DNA of 64,000 nt from IMG/VR virus record IMGVR_UViG_3300032285_002723, positions 24,645 through 88,644 of that record, one strand, 5' to 3'. The notes under the pieces are model-generated. The model saw only the letters and a program-made list of their open reading frames with translations. It searched no databases and had not been told where the DNA came from. Positions 30,029 through 37,401 of the stretch are shown here, in pieces. Numbering within the stretch: the first letter of the stretch is position 1; each line of letters opens with the position of its first letter. The translations under genes were made by a program, and so were the position numbers. Source of the DNA: a virus.

Positions 30029-31350
30029 TGGCAGTCGCAGTATCGGGTTTAAGATATCAATCAGTTACCATTCAATCATTAGATGGTAAGAATAAAATTG
30101 ATTTAACCAATTCAATTACATCAGTGGATTATTATGAGGATATTTTATCTCCTTGTATAACAATGACAATGGATGTTATTAACTCATATTCTATTTTCAA
30201 TAGACTTCCAATTCGTGGTGGTGAAAGTGTTTCAATGGAAATTGAAACTGCTTCTGGAACATTCTTATTGGATGGCGACAATGCAATGTATGTGTATAAA
30301 GTAAGTAATCTTGATGCACAAAATACAAATGAATCATTCACTTTACATCTTGTTTCAAGAGAAGGATTGACAAATGAAACTGCAAGATGTCAAACTGTGT
30401 ATAGAGGAAATTTACAAAATACTGTAACTAAAATTCTCAAAGATGATTTGAAGACAAAAAAATTCAAATCTGAAAATATAGAACCAACATCAAATTCGTA
30501 TTCTTTTATTGGAAATAACAAAAAACCATTTCATACTTTACAATGGTTGGGACCAAAAGCAGTTCCTACAACTTTTGGTGGACCAACAGGAACTTCTGGT
30601 GGTGATCAAAGTGGAATAGCAAAAGGAACTGCTGGATTTTTCTTTTATGAAAATAAAGATGGATTTAATTTTAGAAGCATTGATAGTTTGGTATCAAATA
30701 CAAGAATAGCAGTATCAAGTGCAAATAAGAAAAAAGTTTATAATTATAGTTACGATCAATTTGTAATTGAACATAATAGTTTAAACAATAACTTCAAAAT
30801 TATTAATTATAATTTTGAAAAAAATATTGATTTAATGAAATCTTTAAGAGTTGGTATGTATTCCAACAAAACTTATTTTTATGATCTTTTTAGTAATTCA
30901 TTGGATGTGTATAAGTATACGCTAAAAGATCAAGTCAAAAATAAACTTGGTGCTGCTGAAAGTATTGCTGTATCTGATGAATTTGGTGATAGTATTTCTC
31001 GTATTATGGTAAAGGTTGCAGATCGTGGAGTATTAAATTCTAATGGTTCTGTGAATGATAAGTTAAGAAGTGGTGCTGATATGGCGATGGCATATTCAAG
31101 ATACAATTTATTATTCAGCCAAGCACTAAATATGAATGTGCCGTTGAATATCAATCTTAAATGTGGTGATATAATTTATGCACAGTTTCCAAAAATGGAA
31201 CCTGCAAATACTGGAGAAGTAGATCCAGAACAAAGTGGATTTTATCTAATTAAAGAATTAAGACATCATTTTGACCCTACTAATAAAATGCTTACATCTA
31301 TGAGACTAGTTCGTGATAGTTACGGATTATACGGACCTAAAAACGTTTAA
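30028..31350 (+). CDS. gp27-like baseplate hub protein
   Basis: 440 residues. Repeated tube-like beta layout: SVTIQSLDGKNKIDLTNSIT, CITMTMDVINSYSIFNRLPI, RGGESVSMEIETASG, then FTLHLVSREGLTNETA. A C-terminal LNINLKCGDIIYAQFPKM and GFYLIKELRHHFDPTNKMLT follow. These fit the torus-shaped hub protein gp27 (T4 391). It would connect the gp5-type spike to the gp48/54 tube. Called by layout and position rather than strong identity. Confidence 0.65.
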   Translation: MAVAVSGLRYQSVTIQSLDGKNKIDLTNSITSVDYYEDILSPCITMTMDVINSYSIFNRLPIRGGESVSMEIETASGTFLLDGDNAMYVYKVSNLDAQNTNESFTLHLVSREGLTNETARCQTVYRGNLQNTVTKILKDDLKTKKFKSENIEPTSNSYSFIGNNKKPFHTLQWLGPKAVPTTFGGPTGTSGGDQSGIAKGTAGFFFYENKDGFNFRSIDSLVSNTRIAVSSANKKKVYNYSYDQFVIEHNSLNNNFKIINYNFEKNIDLMKSLRVGMYSNKTYFYDLFSNSLDVYKYTLKDQVKNKLGAAESIAVSDEFGDSISRIMVKVADRGVLNSNGSVNDKLRSGADMAMAYSRYNLLFSQALNMNVPLNINLKCGDIIYAQFPKMEPANTGEVDPEQSGFYLIKELRHHFDPTNKMLTSMRLVRDSYGLYGPKNV

Positions 31351-31352
31351 AT

Positions 31353-31562
31353 ATGGAACTACAAGAATTAATTAACGACATATGTGAAGAATTAGAAAAT
31401 TCTTCAATGAATAGTCAGAGAAGAAGATACTTACAAAATTATTTGCAAGAAATTTTAGAATATCAAAAAAATAATCCACATAATAAAGAAGTTCCAACTT
31501 CATTGGAATTGTTTTGCGATTTAAACCCAAACGCATTGGAGTGTAGAATTTACGATGATTGA
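31353..31562 (+). CDS. CP12-like mini-protein inside the baseplate operon
   Basis: 69 residues. N-terminal helix (MELQELINDICEELENSSMN), then SQRRRYLQNYLQEILEYQKN. The C-terminus LELFCDLNPNALECRIYDD has the CP12 signature: C-x2-NP-x3-EC-R-x-Y-D with the two Cys nine positions apart. In cyanobacteria and chloroplasts this end of CP12 docks on GAPDH in the dark complex with phosphoribulokinase. CP12 is a known cyanophage auxiliary gene, but it is normally not placed among tail genes. The N-terminal Cys pair of plant CP12 is absent here. It overlaps gp5 by 8 bases. Confidence 0.65.
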   Translation: MELQELINDICEELENSSMNSQRRRYLQNYLQEILEYQKNNPHNKEVPTSLELFCDLNPNALECRIYDD

Positions 31563-33798
31563 AGAGTCTTTATTAAAATCCAATTATATCGGTAAAGATG
31601 GATTTAATTGGTGGATTGGTCAAGTTGCACATTCAAATTATTGGAAAAAGGCAGCAGATTATTTCAATGGCGATTGGAATTATCGTTGCAAAGTAAGAAT
31701 TATTGGATATCATCCTTTTTCTGGATCAGTTTTAAGTGATAATGATTTGCCTTGGGCACAGGTGATGATAGATCCTGCTTTTGGTAGTGGACAAGGTGGA
31801 ACAGGAAAAACATTAGATCTAAAAGGTGGAGAAACTTGTTTTGGTTTTTTTATGGATGGTGATGACGCACAACAACCAGTAGTTATTGGTCTTCTTCATA
31901 GAAGTGATGGAGTTAAGAATTTAATTAGTGAGGAGAATGTACAAGCAGATTTAAGTTCAGGATTTAAACCATTTACTGGACATCCTGGAAATAAAGTTAA
32001 GGCAACACAATTAGAAGCAAGGAAAAGTAAAGAAATAGATCAAACAAATCCAACAGCATCCACAACACAAGAAACACCTCCAATACCTCTTTCTTTTTCT
32101 AATGCGGCAAATCTTAATTTGGGTGTAGGTGCTGGAATTACAAATGCTAATGTTTCTTGGGATAGTGCAAAAGGATATACATCAGGGATAAAAGGATTTA
32201 ATCTTAACTTAAATTTGGCAGGAGATAGATTAGTTTGTCAAGCACAATCAACTTATGGTATAGAAAAAAAATGTGATAGAACTTATATTAGTGCAAATGG
32301 TTGTCAAAATAATTTAATCGGACAAATCACACAAGGACTTCAAGATTTTATTGCATTTACAAATGGATTAGATAAGTATTTGAGCACTTATATTGATCCA
32401 GTATTAAATGAAATTGTAGATATTGGTCAATCAATTGCGAATTGTGCTAGACAAATTGGTGGAATTATAAAATTAATTATTAATAATTTAAGAAATACAA
32501 TTTTTAAATGTATTGTTTGGGCATTTAGAAAACTTGTAGGATTGGTTGTTCCTCCTCCACAACAGACAATTGTTTTGGAAGCGATGAAAAAAATATTGGA
32601 TAGTATTTTTTGTATTTTAGAAAAACTTCCTGCGGGAATTATTGATTATACCAAAGGTCTTCTTGGTGATTTAGCAGCAAATAATATCAATTCACCAGTT
32701 TGTGCTGTGGAGCAATGGACTGCTGGAATTTTAGCAAAAGTAATGGATAGTATGGAAAGCTCACTTTCTACTATTATGTCTGGAATTGGTTGGTTGACTG
32801 GTGGACTTTCAACTGTTTCTGGAATTTTAAATCAAGCAAGTTCATTGGCGTCACAAATTTTTAGTTTTCTTGAATGCACTGGTCTTGCTTGTAAAACTCC
32901 AAGTGTATGGGCATCTAAATTTGGTCCAAGTGAAAAAGAAGCAGACGATTGGCAAAAAATGGTTGGTAGTGTGAATGTATTTAAAGGTGTAAGTGATGGG
33001 TTAGGTTCATTGGAAGAAGCAATGTATCAAACACCACTTTATGGTGGAATAACTGGAGAATTTAATAGTATATTTGATCAATGTAATCAAAAAGTTCAAA
33101 ATCCAACAAATCAAGAAGACATCGTTCCATTACCAGTAGGATCAAAATATTCAACTTGTGTTCCACCAATTGTTAGAATTTTTGGAGATGGTATGGGTGC
33201 GAGAGCAATACCAATTGTAGATTCTACTGGATCTATTTTTTCAGTAGAAATTATTGACGGTGGATTTGGATATACAAGTCCCCCAACAATTTCCATTGTT
33301 GATAACAGTGGTTGTGGTTCTGGAGCACAAGCACAAAGTATTATTGATCAAGATGCTGGTAATATTACATCAATTTATATGACTAGTGTTGGGTTTGGAT
33401 ATGCACCTGGAAATTATACAAATATTGGTATTGACACCGCAGGAATTGGAACCAATAGAAATATTTCAAATACTGGAAAAGTTTCTGGTTGTATTCAAAA
33501 TATAATTGTGACTGCACCTGGATATGGTTATACAACAGGAGACCGAATAACTGATGGGACAAATACTTATGTTCCTATAGTAACTCCTGGTTCTGGTGCA
33601 ATTATAGGAATTGAACCATTAAGAACTCCAGTTTGCGGATTTGATAAGGCACCAACATTAACTATAAATACCAGATCAGGAGTTGCTGCAGATCTTGTTC
33701 CAATTATGAAATTTACTCCAACATATACTACAGTTGATCAAAATAAAGTAAATCAAGCAGCAATTTCAGGTATTACATCAGTGGTGGATTGTATATGA
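31555..33798 (+). CDS. gp5: gp5-like hub/spike protein lacking a lysozyme domain
   Basis: 747 residues. GKDGFNWWIGQVAH, WNYRCKVRIIGYHPFSG and DLPWAQVMIDPAFG, followed by GFFMDGDDAQQPVVIGLLH, are the gp5 N-terminal OB-fold. Long helical central region (about 260-460). C-terminal half has repeats of the form GFGYTSPPTISIVDNSGCGS (GxGYxxPP) seen in phage spikes. No T4-lysozyme catalytic set is seen, so the wall-cutting job seems moved to the two preceding proteins. Overlaps the next gene as ATGA. Confidence 0.72.
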   Translation: MIEESLLKSNYIGKDGFNWWIGQVAHSNYWKKAADYFNGDWNYRCKVRIIGYHPFSGSVLSDNDLPWAQVMIDPAFGSGQGGTGKTLDLKGGETCFGFFMDGDDAQQPVVIGLLHRSDGVKNLISEENVQADLSSGFKPFTGHPGNKVKATQLEARKSKEIDQTNPTASTTQETPPIPLSFSNAANLNLGVGAGITNANVSWDSAKGYTSGIKGFNLNLNLAGDRLVCQAQSTYGIEKKCDRTYISANGCQNNLIGQITQGLQDFIAFTNGLDKYLSTYIDPVLNEIVDIGQSIANCARQIGGIIKLIINNLRNTIFKCIVWAFRKLVGLVVPPPQQTIVLEAMKKILDSIFCILEKLPAGIIDYTKGLLGDLAANNINSPVCAVEQWTAGILAKVMDSMESSLSTIMSGIGWLTGGLSTVSGILNQASSLASQIFSFLECTGLACKTPSVWASKFGPSEKEADDWQKMVGSVNVFKGVSDGLGSLEEAMYQTPLYGGITGEFNSIFDQCNQKVQNPTNQEDIVPLPVGSKYSTCVPPIVRIFGDGMGARAIPIVDSTGSIFSVEIIDGGFGYTSPPTISIVDNSGCGSGAQAQSIIDQDAGNITSIYMTSVGFGYAPGNYTNIGIDTAGIGTNRNISNTGKVSGCIQNIIVTAPGYGYTTGDRITDGTNTYVPIVTPGSGAIIGIEPLRTPVCGFDKAPTLTINTRSGVAADLVPIMKFTPTYTTVDQNKVNQAAISGITSVVDCI

Positions 33799-34364
33799 GT
33801 AATTGTAACGAAAATCAACAAGTAACACAAACCGATTGGTATAGGTTTGAAGCTGGAACTAAAAGTTTTCAAAACGGTGATATAGAGTTGGGATTGTCAA
33901 CCCCAACCAAACAAGGAATTAATATGTATAAAAATGGAAATTGTGATTTTGCCATTAATGGAACACTAAAGGAAGTATCTGGATTTAATGTTAAGTCAGG
34001 TGTTCACGCAAGAATCATTGAAGCAGTAAATGGAGATATTCACATTAAAGCAAAGAATGGAACTATAACTCTTGAAGCGGCAAATATTCGTCTTGTTGGT
34101 GTTGATGGAACGGGTGGTGAAGTAACAATACAAGCATCAAAAACAGTTCATATGGATGCTCCTACAGTATCAACACAAGGAACAAATGTAACAATAGCAG
34201 GAGCTCAAAGTGCTAGTTTTGCTGGAAGCACTGCAGAAGTTACGGGTAGCGCACAAACCACCATAAGTTCTGGGGCAGAATCGGATAGTTCTTCTTTAAT
34301 GGGACAAATCCTAACTGCAATCAAAAAATTTAAGAAATTCTTTAGTTCTATTTGTTCTGATTAA
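33795..34364 (+). CDS. Spike-like beta-helix protein
   Basis: 189 residues from the ATG in the ATGA overlap; 33789 is an alternative. Central part is a regular beta-helix-like series (HARIIEAVNGDIHIKAKNG, TITLEAANIRLVGVDGTGGE, VTIQASKTVHM), as in the C-terminal gp5 spike of T4. Ends in a basic helix with Cys. Probably trimerises as the membrane-piercing needle beneath the gp5 hub; no metal-binding PAAR motif seen. Confidence 0.6.
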   Translation: MSNCNENQQVTQTDWYRFEAGTKSFQNGDIELGLSTPTKQGINMYKNGNCDFAINGTLKEVSGFNVKSGVHARIIEAVNGDIHIKAKNGTITLEAANIRLVGVDGTGGEVTIQASKTVHMDAPTVSTQGTNVTIAGAQSASFAGSTAEVTGSAQTTISSGAESDSSSLMGQILTAIKKFKKFFSSICSD

Positions 34365-34366
34365 TT

Positions 34367-35173
34367 ATGGCAGATCTCACTATTGCGAATGTTGGTGAAA
34401 AACTTATAGTCGGGCAACTTGACACATCATTTATAACGGCTGGAGCAAAACTACTTCCAGGAACTGCTGTTTTAAATGGACCAGTTTTTATTGGACTTAC
34501 TCCACAAGCAGGTATTGCTCGTGCAACTTGTATGATTGCTCCCGCAATTCCTGTTCCTGGACTTACTATTCCAGCATCACTTGAAGTTGATGGCATTTCT
34601 AATTTTCTTGGTGCTACAAATCAATCAGGGGCATATACTTGCACTGGTGCATCGGTATTCAATGGAGCAAATGTTGCAAATGGAACTGTTGTTGTAAACT
34701 CACCTACAACAATTAACGGGGCATTTGTAGTCAATGGAGCAACACAGATTAATGGATTTTTGAGTTTTACAAGTTCAATTGTTGGAGTAACAAAATCATT
34801 TGACATCAAACATCCAACTAAAGAAGGGTATAGATTAAAATACGGTTGTATTGAAGGTCCAGAATATGGAGTATATTATAGAGGAAGATTAAAGAAATCA
34901 AATGTCATTGAACTTCCAAGTTATTGGATTGGATTAATAAATCCAGAAACTATTACAGTAAATTTAACTTCACATACTGTTTATCAAGAACTTTTTATTA
35001 AAGACATCAATTCCAACAAAATTTTTATAACTAATAATTCTGGAGGAACAATTGATTGTAGTTACGTTGTTTATGCAGAAAGATCTGATGTAAATAAATT
35101 AATAGTAGAATATGAAAGTGATGCAATGAAAGAAAATGATACAGTAAAACAACAACTTGAAGAAGACCTATAA
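34367..35173 (+). CDS. Tail structural protein with a fibre-type C-terminal domain
   Basis: 268 residues. First half is a beta repeat with AxVxNGxxxVNSPTTINGAF-like steps. From about residue 145: SFDIKHPTKEGYRLKYGCIE, GPEYGVYYRGRLKKSNVIEL and PSYWIGLINPETITVNLTSH. This domain is common at fibre ends in marine phages. TAATG overlap with the next gene. Virion location is inferred from the operon. Confidence 0.6.
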   Translation: MADLTIANVGEKLIVGQLDTSFITAGAKLLPGTAVLNGPVFIGLTPQAGIARATCMIAPAIPVPGLTIPASLEVDGISNFLGATNQSGAYTCTGASVFNGANVANGTVVVNSPTTINGAFVVNGATQINGFLSFTSSIVGVTKSFDIKHPTKEGYRLKYGCIEGPEYGVYYRGRLKKSNVIELPSYWIGLINPETITVNLTSHTVYQELFIKDINSNKIFITNNSGGTIDCSYVVYAERSDVNKLIVEYESDAMKENDTVKQQLEEDL

Positions 35174-36195
35174 TGACAAAACAAAATATTATAAACAATT
35201 ATAATTCAAAAATAAATTTATCAAAAAACCAATTACCCTCATTGGATAGTTATATAATTTCTTCGCAGTCTACAATTAATGAACTCAAATCTCCAGTTTC
35301 GCAAATAGATGAAAAAATTGCGGAATTGACAGTAGATTTAAATAAAGAAATTTACAATCTTTCTATAATTTCAAATGAAGCATTTGATTGTGGATGTGGA
35401 ACTACAACATTTATTATAGATTATTTGGGAGTTGGATATACTGCAATTTTGGGGGATATGTATTATTATGAACACGCAAAAGCACATCGTATAAATGCTG
35501 AAAATCCTTCATATTCGGACATATATCCATATGAACCTTTGAATGGAACTGATGGATCAACATCATTCAATTCTGGAATAGGTAATAGTACTATTGTTGT
35601 AGGTGCAGATTCTAATTCTATTTTGGAATTAATTGTAAACAATCCAGGTTCTGGTTTTCTGTCTTCCATATATTATGCACAACCTTTAACAGGGGGATCT
35701 GGTTCTGGTGCAAAAGCAGATATTGTAGTTTCTACTGGTGGAAGTATCACAAATGTAATTGTCAATAACGGTGGTAATGGATATTCTGTCAATGATACTT
35801 TAACTTCCTCCAATTTTGTTGGTGCATCATTTAAAGTTACTGATATTGGTTCTCCAATTCTTGGAATAGGTGAAGACACTTATATTGTAGCAAGTTCTGG
35901 TATTGGTAGTGTCTTTATACCTGATATAATCCCAGAAAATTCTAGTTCCTGTCCAACTTCTTGTTCTACATATAAAAATCAAGCAGATGTTATTATATCA
36001 AAGATTGAAAGAATTAGAAATCAAAGAGATGAAATACTTTCTGGATCCAATGCAATTAAAGTTGAAATGAAGCATTTGTATACGGAAAGGTATAGTTATG
36101 TTTTTGGAAAAAATAAAGTATTAGAAAGAAACGCAGAATTAAATAATCTCATAAATGTTTTAAATACTCCAGAATACAATCAATATTTTGTATGA
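35173..36195 (+). CDS. Structural protein with two coiled coils
   Basis: 340 residues. Coiled coil near the N-terminus (about 10-60), then a Cys-containing DCGCGTTTFIIDYLGVGYTA. A middle beta repeat follows (NPGSGFLSSIYYAQPLTGGS, GGSITNVIVNNGGNGYSVND) similar to the GxGY repeats of the gp5-like protein. A second coiled coil lies at the C-terminus. Probably a tail fibre or baseplate connector; not named. Confidence 0.55.
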   Translation: MTKQNIINNYNSKINLSKNQLPSLDSYIISSQSTINELKSPVSQIDEKIAELTVDLNKEIYNLSIISNEAFDCGCGTTTFIIDYLGVGYTAILGDMYYYEHAKAHRINAENPSYSDIYPYEPLNGTDGSTSFNSGIGNSTIVVGADSNSILELIVNNPGSGFLSSIYYAQPLTGGSGSGAKADIVVSTGGSITNVIVNNGGNGYSVNDTLTSSNFVGASFKVTDIGSPILGIGEDTYIVASSGIGSVFIPDIIPENSSSCPTSCSTYKNQADVIISKIERIRNQRDEILSGSNAIKVEMKHLYTERYSYVFGKNKVLERNAELNNLINVLNTPEYNQYFV

Positions 36196-36641
36196 GCACT
36201 CTTTTAATAGACAATAGAACTGGAATAACTACAACGACTGAATTGTTTGGAGATTTTTTAAATTTATATTTGAGAGAAAATCCAGAAATAACAGTGATAG
36301 GAATTTCTTCTGCATCTTCTACTCAATATTATCAATCAAATACACAAGTTATTCTTTCTACTACCAATTTAACTACTATTGAAAGATCTCCTATTGATTT
36401 GTATCGTTCTATAAAATCACAAGTTCAAATATCTCAAGGATCATTATATCAAGCATCAGATATAATGATTATTCACAATGACATTAATTCAAGTATTATA
36501 GAACAGGCATCCACAGCAACTAGTAATTATCTTGCAGATTTTTCAACTACAATTCAAGAAAATAATGCGGTTCTTCAAGTGAAATTGGTAAATCCAGGGA
36601 ATGCTTCAATTAAAATTTTTAGTCTCAAGTATCCAGTTTAA
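36192..36641 (+). CDS. Hypothetical tail-operon protein
   Basis: 149 residues: MSTLLIDNRTGITTTTELFG at the front and FSTTIQENNAVLQVKLVNPG toward the end, mixed alpha/beta. ATGA overlap with the gene before. Last gene of the hub operon; a possible weak terminator and a sigma70 promoter follow. No family recognised. Confidence 0.55.
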   Translation: MSTLLIDNRTGITTTTELFGDFLNLYLRENPEITVIGISSASSTQYYQSNTQVILSTTNLTTIERSPIDLYRSIKSQVQISQGSLYQASDIMIIHNDINSSIIEQASTATSNYLADFSTTIQENNAVLQVKLVNPGNASIKIFSLKYPV

Positions 36642-36657
36642 AAAGTGGCACAAGACC

Positions 36658-36687
36658 TTGAATTCTGCCGTCTTTCTGTGGTAGAAT
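36658..36687 (+). promoter_or_regulatory. sigma70-type promoter before the 57-aa gene
   Basis: TTGAAT (36658-36663), 18 bp spacer, TAGAAT (36682-36687). A weak AAGAC...GTCTT stem surrounds the -35 box. Confidence 0.55.
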
Positions 36688-36712
36688 AAAGAGGTCTCAA
36701 ACCATACATACA

Positions 36713-36886
36713 ATGCAAATCACCCGAGAAAAACTGACAGATCTCCGACAACTTCAAGAAGATATGGCATCACATTTTGTCAATGAGAACTTTCCTGTTA
36801 GTGGTGAAACATATTGGACTTGTGTGGAATGCCTTGCAACTGCGAAACTTGCTGAACTTCGTGGTGAATTGGTTTATGGAGATTGA
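36713..36886 (+). CDS. Hypothetical protein
   Basis: 57 residues, MQITREKLTDLRQLQEDMAS, then YWTCVECLATAKLAELRGEL. Helical, with a CxxC. Its own sigma70 promoter and small size suggest an early host-takeover factor, but this is only inference. Its stop overlaps the tRNA promoter. Confidence 0.5.
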   Translation: MQITREKLTDLRQLQEDMASHFVNENFPVSGETYWTCVECLATAKLAELRGELVYGD

Positions 36887-36911
36887 CAGGGTGGTTGGGA
36901 TCTGATATACT
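36883..36911 (+). promoter_or_regulatory. sigma70-type promoter for the tRNA
   Basis: TTGACA (36883-36888), 17 bp spacer, TATACT (36906-36911). Confidence 0.75.
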
Positions 36912-36961
36912 ATTAAGGTGTGAAGGAAGATGCGCTGGAAAGGAGAAATCCTTTCCGCCTT

Positions 36962-37045
36962 GGGCGTGTGGTGAAATTGGTATCCACAACAAACTTAAAA
37001 TTTGTCGGCCGTAAGGCCATGCGAGTTCAAGTCTCGCCATGCCCA
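36962..37045 (+). tRNA. tRNA-Leu (anticodon UAA)
   Basis: 84 bases. Acceptor GGGCGTG pairs with CATGCCC (one G-U), D arm present, anticodon loop CTTAAAA giving UAA, long variable arm (CGGCCGTAAGGCCAT) as in class II tRNA, T arm GCGAG-TTCAAGT-CTCGC. CCA is only partly encoded (one A). It reads UUA, a codon frequent in this AT-rich genome and rarer in a GC-richer Synechococcus host. Confidence 0.93.
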
Positions 37046-37050
37046 TTAAA

Positions 37051-37057
37051 ATAAATA
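37051..37057 (+). promoter_or_regulatory. Late-type promoter (ATAAATA)
   Basis: ATAAATA 6 bases after the tRNA, 20 before the next start. Confidence 0.4.
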
Positions 37058-37077
37058 TAAGTTATTAAAATAATCAA

Positions 37078-37362
37078 ATGCCTTATAAAATCAGTCAAGC
37101 GTTCTGCTGGTATAATAAAGGCAGTATGATTGTCAAAATGTACTTTATAAATGAAATTCCATTTACATTTGATGAGTTGCCCGATGGGCATTTATATGAT
37201 AAAGAGTTAGTAGCAAAAGCAGATCAATATTTAAGATATGAACCAGAAGATTTGTATAGAAATTCTTTTTATTTGATAGATGAGGAGTGTCATCCTTGCC
37301 TATTTGAGGTTGATTTAGAGAACCCAGAGGATATGCCACAAGATGATGGGTCAGTAGATTAA
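37078..37362 (+). CDS. Hypothetical acidic protein
   Basis: 94 residues; an internal ATG at 37126 (MIVKMYFINE) would give 78 residues and is also possible because a TATAAT lies just before it. Acidic end (EDMPQDDGSVD) and Tyr-rich middle. No family recognised. Confidence 0.5.
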   Translation: MPYKISQAFCWYNKGSMIVKMYFINEIPFTFDELPDGHLYDKELVAKADQYLRYEPEDLYRNSFYLIDEECHPCLFEVDLENPEDMPQDDGSVD

Positions 37363-37379
37363 CTGTCTAAATAAGACAG
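37363..37379 (+). promoter_or_regulatory. Late promoter inside a palindrome
   Basis: CTGTCT (37363-37368), AAATA, AGACAG (37374-37379): the CTAAATA late box overlaps a perfect 6-bp inverted repeat, 22 bases before the 2288-residue gene. Confidence 0.45.
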
Positions 37380-37401
37380 AAGAAATTATTGTGCGGATAA
37401 A

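Noticed and set aside
31555-33798. Lysozyme domain in the gp5-like protein
   Set aside because: I looked for the E-x8-D-x-T catalytic set between the OB-fold and the C-terminal repeats and did not see it.
36798-37046. 82-residue minus-strand ORF
   Set aside because: Its 5' part is the complement of the tRNA-Leu gene.
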